This document shows, one piece after another, positions 29,741 through 38,800 of a stretch of 64,000 nucleotides of DNA (its first letter is position 1; every line of letters starts with the position of its first letter). This DNA is from Halomonas daqiaonensis. Its GTDB lineage: Bacteria; Pseudomonadota; Gammaproteobacteria; Pseudomonadales; Halomonadaceae. The stretch is taken from assembly GCF_900109725.1 (NCBI RefSeq), contig NZ_FOBC01000019.1, positions 16,178 through 80,177 of the forward strand. The letters run 5' to 3'. The notes under the pieces were generated by a model. The model did not search any database. It saw nothing but the letters and a program-made list of their open reading frames with translations, and was not told the DNA's origin. The translations under genes and the position numbers were made by a program.

Positions 29741-29889
29741 CGCTAGAGGAGCCAGTCCATTGACGGACAGGCCAGCAACCACGAGACAACAGGGACGCCG
29801 GGCTGTGCCGGGTGAACCCGCAGGATCGCAACCGATGTCCGTCGCCGGCACGCCTGGCGGCGGGATGCAATGCATAGTGGAGACGACGT

Positions 29890-31110
29890 ATGGCCTGGAA
29901 TGAGCCTGGTGGTGGCAACCAGCACGACCCCTGGAGTGGGGGTGGCCGCGGTGGTAGTGGCGGCGGGGGCAAGGGCGGTGGCAATCAGGGACCGCCCGAC
30001 CTCGACGAGGCCCTGAAGAAGTTTCAGGACAAGCTCAACAACATGCTGGGTGGACGCGGGGGCAAGAAAGGTGGCTCCGGCGGCAAGGGCGGCGGTGGCA
30101 AGCCTCGCAATGCCTTCACCCTGCCGGGCCTGCTGATCGTGGTCGCCCTGGCCATCTGGGCAGCCTTGGGCTTCTACCTGGTCGACCAGTCCGAGCGCGG
30201 GGTGGTGCTGCGCTTCGGCGAGTTCCAGGAGGTGGTCACACCGGGCCTGCAGTGGAACCCCCCGCTGATCGACGACGTGCGCATGGTCAACGTGACCCGC
30301 GTGCGCTCGGTCACCCAGACCCAGTCGATGCTGACCCAGGATGAGAACATCGTCTCGGTCGAGATCTCGGCTCAGTATCAGGTCTCCGACCCGCGCGACT
30401 ACGTGCTCAACGTGCGCAACCCCGAGCTCAGCCTCGAGAACGCGCTGGACAGTGCCTTGCGCCACGTGGTCGGCGGTACCGACATGATCGACATCCTCAC
30501 CTCCGGGCGTGAAATCCTCGGCAGCTCGGTGGCCAGTCGCCTTCAGTCCTACCTGGACAACTACGGCACCGGCATCCTGCTGCAGACGCTCAACGTCGAG
30601 TCCACGGCACCGCCCGACGCCGTTCAGGATGCCTTCGATGACGTCATCCGGGCCCGCGAGGATCGCCAGCGCACCATCAACCAGGGTATCGCGTACGCCA
30701 ACGCCATCATCCCCGAGGCACAGGGCCAGGCCCAGCGCCTCGTCGAGCAGGGCCAGGGCTATCGTGAATCCGTGGTCGCCGAGGCTGAGGGCCAGGCCAG
30801 CCGCTTCAATGCGCTGCTCGGCCAGTATGAGGATAACCCGTCGATCATGCGTGAGCGCCTCTACCTCGATGCCCTCAGTGAAGTGTACGGCGAGACCGCC
30901 AAGGTGATGGTCGATGTATCCGAGAACAGCCCGCTGATGGTCCTGCCGCTCGAGCGCCTGAGTGGTGCCGGAACCTCGGGAGCGAGTGCCCAGTCGGGTA
31001 ACGACGAGGGGCTGGATCCGCGCGTGCTCGAGCGCATGCGTTCAAGCCAGTCGTCGAGCAGCAACAGCAATAACAGCAGCAACAGTGGAATCCGCAGGGA
31101 GGGCCGCTAA
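29890..31110 (+). CDS. hflK: FtsH protease modulator HflK
   Basis: HflK and HflC form a large periplasm-facing membrane assembly around the FtsH protease and limit its activity. The 406 residues start with about 75 residues rich in glycine and basic residues, followed by a single membrane helix (about 77-97). An SPFH/band-7 domain comes next (ERGVVLRFGEFQEV onward), with a helical alanine/glutamate region and a serine/asparagine-rich tail. A 149-base gap separates it from hflX; I see no clear promoter or stable terminator in that gap. The ATG has GGAG upstream and the stop abuts the hflC start. Confidence 0.95.
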   Translation: MAWNEPGGGNQHDPWSGGGRGGSGGGGKGGGNQGPPDLDEALKKFQDKLNNMLGGRGGKKGGSGGKGGGGKPRNAFTLPGLLIVVALAIWAALGFYLVDQSERGVVLRFGEFQEVVTPGLQWNPPLIDDVRMVNVTRVRSVTQTQSMLTQDENIVSVEISAQYQVSDPRDYVLNVRNPELSLENALDSALRHVVGGTDMIDILTSGREILGSSVASRLQSYLDNYGTGILLQTLNVESTAPPDAVQDAFDDVIRAREDRQRTINQGIAYANAIIPEAQGQAQRLVEQGQGYRESVVAEAEGQASRFNALLGQYEDNPSIMRERLYLDALSEVYGETAKVMVDVSENSPLMVLPLERLSGAGTSGASAQSGNDEGLDPRVLERMRSSQSSSSNSNNSSNSGIRREGR

Positions 31111-31995
31111 ATGATCAATAATCGTTCCCTGCTCATCGTCGGTGGCCTGGCCGCCGTGGCCTGGCTGGCCAGCAACAGCCTCTATGTGGTCGACGAGACA
31201 GAACGCGCGGTCAAGCTGCGCTTCGGCGAGATCATCGAGGAGAATATTCAGCCGGGGCTGCACTTCAAGGTGCCGATCACCCAGACGGTACGCACCTTCG
31301 ATACCCGGCTGCTGACGCTGGATACCGATCCCAGTCGTTACCTGACCCTGGAGCAGAAGGCGGTAATCGTAGACTCCTACGTCCAGTGGCAGGTGGTCAA
31401 TCCGACCCAGTACTACGAGGCCACGGCCGGCGACGAGCTGATGGCCAGCCGATTGATCCAGCCGCGGGTCGACGAGAGCCTGCGTAACGAGTTCGGCCGC
31501 CTGAACCTGCAGCAGATCATCGCCGAGCGTCGCGACGACCTGATGACCGGCCCCACCGAGGAACTCGACAAGCTGCTGCGCGACGAACTGGGTGTGGCGG
31601 TGCGCGACATTCGTGTCAAACGCATCGACCTGCCGGAGGACGTGTCATCCGCCGTGTATGAGCGCATGCGTTCCGAGCGTGAGCGCCAGGCGCGCGAATG
31701 GCGTGCCCAGGGCCAGGAGGAGGCCGAGCGGATCCGCGCCAACGCCGATCGCCGCCGCCAGGTGCTGCTGGCCCAGGCCCGCGCCCGTTCGGAGACCCTG
31801 CGCGGTGAGGGCGATGCCGAGGCCGCCGCGATCTTCTCCGATGCCTACGGCAAGGATGAGGAGTTCTTCAGCTTCTGGCGCAGCCTCAACGCCTATCGCG
31901 AAAGCTTCGCGGGTGACGGCAACATGCTGGTGCTGGATCCCTCCAGTGACTTCTTCCAGTACCTCAAGAGTCCACAGGGCACTAGCGAGGAGTGA
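31111..31995 (+). CDS. hflC: FtsH protease modulator HflC
   Basis: This 294-residue SPFH protein has one N-terminal membrane helix (about 5-20), then ERAVKLRFGEIIEENIQPGLHFKVP, and a charged helical segment near 190-235 with RERQAREWRAQGQEEAERI. It is shorter than E. coli HflC (334). It starts on the base after the hflK stop, with GGAGGG upstream, and is followed by a strong terminator. In E. coli the next gene is yjeT (DUF2065); here that gene is missing and hisZ follows instead. Confidence 0.95.
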   Translation: MINNRSLLIVGGLAAVAWLASNSLYVVDETERAVKLRFGEIIEENIQPGLHFKVPITQTVRTFDTRLLTLDTDPSRYLTLEQKAVIVDSYVQWQVVNPTQYYEATAGDELMASRLIQPRVDESLRNEFGRLNLQQIIAERRDDLMTGPTEELDKLLRDELGVAVRDIRVKRIDLPEDVSSAVYERMRSERERQAREWRAQGQEEAERIRANADRRRQVLLAQARARSETLRGEGDAEAAAIFSDAYGKDEEFFSFWRSLNAYRESFAGDGNMLVLDPSSDFFQYLKSPQGTSEE

Positions 31996-32061
31996 CGTCG
32001 ATGGGCGGCGCACCGCCCACTGGCCGGGGTTCAACCGGCCCGTAAACATGGTAGAATCCTG

Positions 32062-32086
32062 AAACCGGGCGTGGCCCGGTTTTTTT
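32062..32086 (+). terminator. Intrinsic terminator after hflC
   Basis: AAACCGGGC (32062-32070) and GCCCGGTTT (32074-32082) form a 9-bp stem with a GTG loop, running into TTTTTTT. A TAGAAT hexamer lies a few bases upstream (32051-32056), with TTCAAC 16 bases before it. A promoter for hisZ could therefore begin just at the terminator. Confidence 0.85.
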
Positions 32087-32178
32087 GTGGCCACTCCACC
32101 CCGGCGCCCCCGTTCGCCAGCACCCTCGCGCGACTCGGGCATTGCCCAGGCCAATCATCGTCTTGCAGGATGAACGAC

Positions 32179-33375
32179 ATGACCATCGCTGACCGCTGGC
32201 TGCTCCCCGACGGCATGGACGAGGTGCTGCCGCCCCAGGCCAGCCGAATGGAGGAGTTGCGCCGTGCGCTGCTCGACCTCTATCACCGCTGGGGCTACGA
32301 TCAGGTGATGCCACCACCGGTGGAGTTCCTGGACTCCCTGCTCACCGGGACCGGTACCGACCTCGATCTGCAGACCTTCAAGCTGACCGATCAGATGACC
32401 GGCCGCATGATGGGCGTGAGTGCCGACGTCACCCCTCAGGTGGCGCGCATGGATGCCCATTCCCTGCGCCGTCAGGGGCCGGTGCGGCTCTGCTACTGCA
32501 CTAATGTGCTACGTGCCAAGGCCGACCAGCATCAGGGTGGTCGCAGCCCGGTGCAGGTCGGCGTGGAGCTCTTCGGCCATGCCGGCCTGGAGGCCGACCT
32601 GGAGATCCTGCGCCTGGCACTGGCCAGTCTGGAAACCGCCGGTGCCCAGGAGATCCACCTGGCGTTGGGCCATATCGGCATCTACCGCAGCCTGGTGCAG
32701 ACTGCAGGGCTCGACGCCGATCAGGAGCGCGCGCTGTTCGACGCCCTGGCACTCAAGTCACCGGGCGAACTGGCGGCGCGCGTGGAGGAGAGCGTACGCG
32801 ATCCGGGACTGGCGGCGATGTTCCGTGCACTGGGTGACCTGCACGGGGGGCTCGAGGTGCTGGAGGCGGCTCGCGAGGCCTTCGAGGAGGCTCCCCAGCC
32901 CGTGGGCGCAGCGCTGGATCAGCTGCATGCCCTGGTTGACGGCGTGCTCGCCGAGTATCCCGGGATCGCACCTTACTTCGACCTGGCCGAGCTGAGGGGC
33001 TACCAGTACCACACCGGCATGATGTTCGCCGCCTACGTGCCGCATTACGGGCAGGCACTGGCCAAGGGCGGGCGCTACGACGACACCGGCCGCGCCTTCG
33101 GCCGCGCCCGTCCGGCGACCGGCTTCTCCATGGACCTCAAGCTGCTGGCCACCCTGGCCCCCGAGGAGCCCGAGCCGGACGGTATCTGGGCCCCGGCCGA
33201 AGGAGAGGGTCTGACGGAGGTCCTCCAGGCGCTCCGCCAGCAGGGCGAACGGGTCGTCCAGGCGCTGCCCGGGCAGCGCACCGGTCCGGTGGAACATCAC
33301 TGCGATCGCCGGCTGGAACGTATCGACGGTCGCTGGGAGCCGCGCCTCCTGGGGACGCTACAGGACCGGGCCTGA
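32179..33375 (+). CDS. hisZ: ATP phosphoribosyltransferase regulatory subunit HisZ
   Basis: HisZ is a catalytically dead paralogue of histidyl-tRNA synthetase that joins the short form of HisG in the first step of histidine synthesis. The 398 residues begin RWLLPDGMDEVLPP and contain class II motif 2-like sequence RLCYCTNVLRAK and the late GGRYDD(TG) block. There is no anticodon domain. Its presence predicts a short-form HisG elsewhere in the genome. The ATG at 32179 has AGGA upstream, unlike the in-frame ATG at 32170. hisZ before purA is the order found in Pseudomonas. Confidence 0.93.
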   Translation: MTIADRWLLPDGMDEVLPPQASRMEELRRALLDLYHRWGYDQVMPPPVEFLDSLLTGTGTDLDLQTFKLTDQMTGRMMGVSADVTPQVARMDAHSLRRQGPVRLCYCTNVLRAKADQHQGGRSPVQVGVELFGHAGLEADLEILRLALASLETAGAQEIHLALGHIGIYRSLVQTAGLDADQERALFDALALKSPGELAARVEESVRDPGLAAMFRALGDLHGGLEVLEAAREAFEEAPQPVGAALDQLHALVDGVLAEYPGIAPYFDLAELRGYQYHTGMMFAAYVPHYGQALAKGGRYDDTGRAFGRARPATGFSMDLKLLATLAPEEPEPDGIWAPAEGEGLTEVLQALRQQGERVVQALPGQRTGPVEHHCDRRLERIDGRWEPRLLGTLQDRA

Positions 33376-34743
<1,368 letters not shown>

Positions 34744-34780
34744 CGGGCAGCGCGGATAGTCGAGGATGGAAGTGTGAGAT

Positions 34781-34808
34781 GAAAGGCCCCTCCTAAGAGG
34801 GGCCTTTC
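34781..34808. terminator. Bidirectional terminator between purA and cobO
   Basis: GAAAGGCCCCTC (34781-34792) pairs perfectly with GAGGGGCCTTTC (34797-34808) around a CTAA loop. The stem's A-rich and T-rich outer ends serve either strand. It sits between converging genes. Confidence 0.75.
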
Positions 34809-34828
34809 GGGTACTGGGCGGCGGCGGA

Positions 34829-35428
34829 TCAATAATCGATGCCGCGGCGGGCCTGGAGGCCTGAGTTGAAGGCGTGGCGTACCTCCTGCATCTCGGTGAC
34901 GGTGTCCGCCATGGCCAGCAGGTCGCGGTGGGCGTTGCGCCCGGTGACGATCACCGTCTGCTCCGGCGGACGGGTGTCGATGGCGTGCTTCACCGTCTCG
35001 ATGTCCAGATAGCCGAACTTGAGCATGTAGGTGATCTCGTCGAGCACCACCAGGTAGACGTCAGGGTCGGCGAGCATTCTCTCGGCGTCGGCCCATACCT
35101 CGCGGCAGGCGGCGGTATCCGCTTCGCGGTTCTGGGTATCCCAGGTGAAGCCGGTGGCCATGATGGCGACCTCGAGGTTGGGGTCCTCGCCCAGCCGCTC
35201 GCGCTCGCCGCACTCCCACAGCCCCTTGATGAACTGCACCACGCCAGCCTTGTAGCCATAGCCCAGGGCGCGCGTCACGGTGCCCCAGGCGGCGGTGGTC
35301 TTGCCCTTGCCGTTGCCGGTGAAGACCAGCAGCAACCCTCGCTGCTCGGTGGCCTCGGCGACCTTCTGGTCGACGCGGGACTTGAGTTTCTGCATGGCCT
35401 GCTGGTGGCGGGTATCGCGATCGCTCAT
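34829..35428 (-). CDS. cobO: Cob(I)yrinic acid a,c-diamide adenosyltransferase
   Basis: CobO/BtuR/CobA attaches the adenosyl group to cobalt in corrinoids, making or salvaging coenzyme B12. The 199 residues (E. coli BtuR 196) contain the P-loop FTGNGKGKTTAAWG, VQFIKGLWECGER and VLDEITYML. The ATG at 35428 has GGAG upstream; the frame extends further but overlaps the RimK-like gene. No other cobalamin gene is nearby and no cobalamin riboswitch is seen, so it may serve salvage. QueG in this window is itself a cobalamin enzyme. Confidence 0.93.
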   Translation of the reverse strand: MSDRDTRHQQAMQKLKSRVDQKVAEATEQRGLLLVFTGNGKGKTTAAWGTVTRALGYGYKAGVVQFIKGLWECGERERLGEDPNLEVAIMATGFTWDTQNREADTAACREVWADAERMLADPDVYLVVLDEITYMLKFGYLDIETVKHAIDTRPPEQTVIVTGRNAHRDLLAMADTVTEMQEVRHAFNSGLQARRGIDY

Positions 35429-35495
35429 CGGGGCTCCAACTCTTGTACAAGGCTTGTCTAGAAAGGCGACAGCATACGCGAGCAGGCCTGTCGCG

Positions 35496-36992
35496 TCAGC
35501 TAGCCTGTCTAACCCGTTCCTCCATGCGGGTGAGGAAGACCGCCATGATGCGCTCATAGAGCGCACGACCGAGCACGGCGTCCTCGACGCCGGCATCCAC
35601 GTTGGGGTTGTCGTTGACCTCGATCACCACCACCCGGTCACCGGACTGCTTGAGATCCACGCCGTAGAGACCGTCGCCGATCAGCCGTGTGGCCTTGAGC
35701 GCCGCCTTGATGACGGCCGCAGGGACCTCGGCGGGGTTGTGGGTGGTGAAGCCGCCGCTCTTCACCCGGCCGCCTGAGTGGTCGTAGATCTGCCAGTGGC
35801 CGCGGGCCATGTAGTAGCGGCTGGCGAACAGCACCTGGCCGTCGAGCACGCCGATACGCCAGTCATACTCCGTGGGTAGCCATTCCTGGAGCAGCAGCAG
35901 GGCCGAGGTGGCGAACAGCCGGCTGGCCTCCCGTTCGAGCTGCTCCGTCGATTCGACCTTGACGATGCCCCGCGAGAAGGCGCCGTCGGGAATCTTCAGC
36001 ACCAGCGGGAAGCCGAGGCCCGCGATCCGCTCGGCCAGTGGGCGGCGGTCGCCGCGCTTGAGCAGGATCCCCGACGGCGCCGGAACGCCGCGGGCCCGCA
36101 GCAGGGCGTGCAGGAAGACCTTGTTGGTACAGCGCAGGATGTCCCGGGGAGCGTCGATCACCACCAGTCCTTCATGTTCTGCCAGCCGGGCCATGCGGTA
36201 GGTATGATGATCGAGGGCGGTGGTCTCGCGGATGAAGAGGCCGTCGAACTCGGCGAGCCGGCCGGCATCCTTGCGGGTGATGAGCGAAACATCGATGCCG
36301 AGCTTGCGTCCGGCGCGGATGAAGGCCTTCAGTGCACCGCGATTGCTGGGAGGCAGGGCCTCCTGCGGATCGACCAGGATTGCCAGGTCGAAGCGGTAGC
36401 GGCGCCGCGCCTTGGGTGAGCGCCATACCTTGCGGGAGTGACGGTTGAGGGCAGTGGCGAACAGGTCCTGCTCTCCCGGCGCCAGGTCGCGCAGGTGCAA
36501 TGGCCTCAGTCGCGATAGTTGCCAGATACCGTGGCGACGCACCAGGCGGGCCTCGAGCAATGGGCAGGGCAGTCGCTCGAAGAGCCGGCGTGCCAGCCTC
36601 GCGAGCCCCGGCTCTCGACACTCTCCGAACAGCACACGCAGGGTCAACTGATCGCCGGGCAGCGAACCCTGGCGGGCCAGGTCGCCGAGCAGCGGCGCCA
36701 TGTCGTCGAGCTGAAGGTCGACCAGGGCCTTGCGGCCCAGCGCATTGAGGGTCTCGACTGCAGGCAGGACACGTTGCCCTCGCGCCTGGGCCAGCAGCGA
36801 GACATAGTAGCCCGTGCCCAGGTAGTCGAATTCGCTGCACAGGTTGATCACATGGGTGGTGCGATCCTGGTCGTCGGTGATGCGGTGTTGTCGGTCCTGG
36901 GCAAGGAAGTCATCGGCGGTGATCAGGTCCTCGGAAGGATAGTAGGGCCGCCAGTCTTCCAGTCGGTCGACGACGATGCGCAGCGGACACAT
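35496..36992 (-). CDS. RimK-like ATP-grasp ligase with N-terminal RLAN domain
   Basis: The protein joins an RLAN-type N-terminal domain (IVVDRLEDWRPYYPSEDLI, SEFDYLGTGYYVSLLAQARGQ) of about 190 residues to a RimK/glutathione-synthase-like ATP-grasp domain. The ATP-grasp motifs LKIPDGAFSRGIVKVES and VIEVNDNPNVDAGVED are intact, including the E-x-N-x-N metal ligands. RimK-type enzymes add glutamate or similar amino acids to proteins or small metabolites; the substrate here is unknown. The ATG at 36992 fits the family start and gives 498 residues. Upstream in-frame starts at 37094 (ATG) and 37100 (TTG) are possible and would add a less conserved segment. It is divergent from a GNAT gene, a pairing known for this family, and is followed by cobO. 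Confidence 0.85.
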   Translation of the reverse strand: MCPLRIVVDRLEDWRPYYPSEDLITADDFLAQDRQHRITDDQDRTTHVINLCSEFDYLGTGYYVSLLAQARGQRVLPAVETLNALGRKALVDLQLDDMAPLLGDLARQGSLPGDQLTLRVLFGECREPGLARLARRLFERLPCPLLEARLVRRHGIWQLSRLRPLHLRDLAPGEQDLFATALNRHSRKVWRSPKARRRYRFDLAILVDPQEALPPSNRGALKAFIRAGRKLGIDVSLITRKDAGRLAEFDGLFIRETTALDHHTYRMARLAEHEGLVVIDAPRDILRCTNKVFLHALLRARGVPAPSGILLKRGDRRPLAERIAGLGFPLVLKIPDGAFSRGIVKVESTEQLEREASRLFATSALLLLQEWLPTEYDWRIGVLDGQVLFASRYYMARGHWQIYDHSGGRVKSGGFTTHNPAEVPAAVIKAALKATRLIGDGLYGVDLKQSGDRVVVIEVNDNPNVDAGVEDAVLGRALYERIMAVFLTRMEERVRQAS

Positions 36993-37160
36993 GGTTGGGC
37001 TTCCGTGCTGGGCGGCGGGGTGCCGCCGGAATGCGGCCAGCATGCTCCTGAGCTCGCTCTCGGACAAGTCAGGATTCGTGTGAAAAGATTTCATGGTCAA
37101 CGCCGCTGACAGCGATAATGACCATGATCACAATCGTGCCGAGATGTCGGGAGATTCGAG

Positions 37161-37661
37161 ATGACCGTTACCCTGCGCCAAGCCCTCGGTCATGACCTGG
37201 ATGCACTGTATCGCCTGGAGCAGGTAGCCTTCAGTGGCGACCGTTTCAGTCGTCGCCAGCTCTGGCATCTGCTCAACCGCGCAAATGCCCTGACCCTGGT
37301 CGCGGAGCGCGATGCCGAGGATCTCTCGCCAATGCGGCTGCTGGGCTATGGCACCCTGCTGTTTCGACGCGGCACCCGTCGTGCCCGACTCTATTCCTTC
37401 TGCGTGCATCCCGAGGCTCGGGGTACTGGCTTGGGCCGGCGGCTGCTGGAAGCCCTTGAGGCCGAGGCACGAGAGCATGACGCCGAGGTGCTGGGCCTCG
37501 AGGTGCGCGTCGACAATAGCGTGGCGCTGGAACTCTACCGCCGGATGGGCTTTCGTCCGGAGCGCTGGCTGAGCGACTACTACGAGGACGGCTGTGCTGG
37601 CTGGCAGATGGCCAAGGCGTTGCTGCCCGAGAAGGAGGCCGCGCAGGCGGATGAGGGCTGA
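37161..37661 (+). CDS. GNAT family N-acetyltransferase
   Basis: The 166-residue protein has the GNAT fold signature: the acetyl-CoA loop [19 protein letters not shown] (about 78-96), then [17 protein letters not shown] near the C-terminus. These match RimI-like enzymes that acetylate N-termini or amines. Its target is unknown. It is divergent from the RLAN-RimK gene, 168 bases away. This neighbourhood suggests that the two act on one peptide or metabolite. GGGAG lies nine bases before the ATG. Confidence 0.85.
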   Translation: MTVTLRQALGHDLDALYRLEQVAFSGDRFSRRQLWHLLNRANALTLVAERDAEDLSPMRLLGYGTLLFRRGTRRARLYSFCVHPEARGTGLGRRLLEALEAEAREHDAEVLGLEVRVDNSVALELYRRMGFRPERWLSDYYEDGCAGWQMAKALLPEKEAAQADEG

Positions 37662-37729
37662 TAGAATCACGTTATTCGTCTCCCTGCACCATCGACCAAT
37701 CCTCTATCATCCATCTACTGGGACTGCCT

Positions 37730-38215
37730 ATGCCCTCCTTCGATATTGTTTCCGAGTTCGACAAGCACGAAGCCAGCAATGCCGTGGATCAGGCCAACCG
37801 GGAGATCCAGACCCGTTTCGATTTCAAGGGCGTCACGGCGAGTTTCGAGCTCAATGGCGAGACTGTCTCCCTCGAAGCCGAGGTCGACTTCCAGCTCAAG
37901 CAGATGCTCGACGTGCTACGCAACAAGCTGATTGCACGCGGCATCGACGCCCGCTGCATGGATGTCCAGGAACCGGAGCTCTCGGGGGTCCGGGCGCGCC
38001 AGGAGGTGACCCTCAAGCAGGGACTCGATCAGAAGGAGGCCAAGGACGTCGTCAAGCGCATCAAGGAGAGCAAGCTGAAGGTGCAGGCCCAGATTCAGGG
38101 GGAGAAGGTTCGGGTTACCGGCAAGAAGCGCGATGACCTCCAGGCCGTCATGGCCCTGCTGCGCGGGGAGAGCGGCCCCGACCTGCCGCTGCAGTTCGAT
38201 AACTTCCGTGACTGA
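37730..38215 (+). CDS. yajQ: YajQ family nucleotide-binding protein
   Basis: This is a 161-residue member of the YajQ/UPF0234 family (E. coli 163), from [20 protein letters not shown] to the C-terminal [10 protein letters not shown]. It has two RRM-like alpha/beta repeats. YajQ homologues in Xanthomonas and Pseudomonas bind cyclic di-GMP and affect virulence gene expression; others bind nucleotides or tRNA. It follows the GNAT gene by 68 bases with no terminator. Confidence 0.94.
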   Translation: MPSFDIVSEFDKHEASNAVDQANREIQTRFDFKGVTASFELNGETVSLEAEVDFQLKQMLDVLRNKLIARGIDARCMDVQEPELSGVRARQEVTLKQGLDQKEAKDVVKRIKESKLKVQAQIQGEKVRVTGKKRDDLQAVMALLRGESGPDLPLQFDNFRD

Positions 38216-38338
38216 GGGCCGCCGTCGAGGCCTTGATCCAGGACAGCACGATGGGATTCATAGGCGTTGGCGATTGGCACGGGGTGGCAAAATGCTCTTC
38301 AATGAAGGGAATATCGGTCTTTCGGGAGTGAGCGATTG

Positions 38339-38716
38339 ATGCCCGTCGTTCGTCGTATCGCCTTCCTCGCCCTGGCCTGGGTCAGTTTCGGGCTGGGCGT
38401 GGTGGGTGCCTTTCTGCCGCTGCTGCCGACCACCTGCTTCATGCTGCTGGCGGTGTGGGCGGCCTCGAAGGGGTCACCGCGCTTCGCCCTGTGGATCCGT
38501 GAGCATCCACGCTTTGGCCCCGCCGTGGTGGCTTGGGAGTGTGAGCGGGCGATTCCCCGTCATGCCAAGTGGCTCGCCTCCGCCATGCTGATTGCCTCGA
38601 TGCTGATATTGGCATTCACCGTGAGCCTTTGGTGGCTCAAGCTGTCGCTCATCGCTGGTCTCTTCCTGGTGGGGGTCTGGATCCTGTCGCGTCCCGAACC
38701 CGTTGTCACCCAGTAA
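38339..38716 (+). CDS. DUF454 (YbaN) family inner-membrane protein
   Basis: The 125-residue protein has three or four hydrophobic segments and the DUF454 pattern: WVSFGLGVVGAFLPLLPTTCFMLLA, then FAASKGSPRF-like (WAASKGSPRFALWIREHP) and a basic stretch before two C-terminal helices. Length equals E. coli YbaN. The ATG at 38339 follows a TTG codon that is also open. Function is unknown. The gene ends 84 bases before pepN. Confidence 0.85.
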   Translation: MPVVRRIAFLALAWVSFGLGVVGAFLPLLPTTCFMLLAVWAASKGSPRFALWIREHPRFGPAVVAWECERAIPRHAKWLASAMLIASMLILAFTVSLWWLKLSLIAGLFLVGVWILSRPEPVVTQ

Positions 38717-38739
38717 TCGAGGGCGTTCTTCGCATTGCT

Positions 38740-38769
38740 TTGAGCTCCGGGCGCGGGGCCCCGTACAAT
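38740..38769 (+). promoter_or_regulatory. Candidate pepN promoter
   Basis: TTGAGC (38740-38745) and TACAAT (38764-38769) are 18 bases apart. The start would be near 38776, about 25 bases before the pepN ATG. A GC-rich spacer is the only drawback. Confidence 0.5.
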
Positions 38770-38800
38770 GGTTGGCTATCACCGACAGGAGCCATCCTCG

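Noticed and set aside
29741..29889. Possible small RNA or tRNA between hflX and hflK
   Set aside because: I could not fold a cloverleaf and saw no promoter or terminator pair; it looks like an ordinary spacer.
34829..35428. Cobalamin riboswitch upstream of cobO
   Set aside because: The upstream bases are coding for the RimK-like gene and no B12-box-like sequence is visible.
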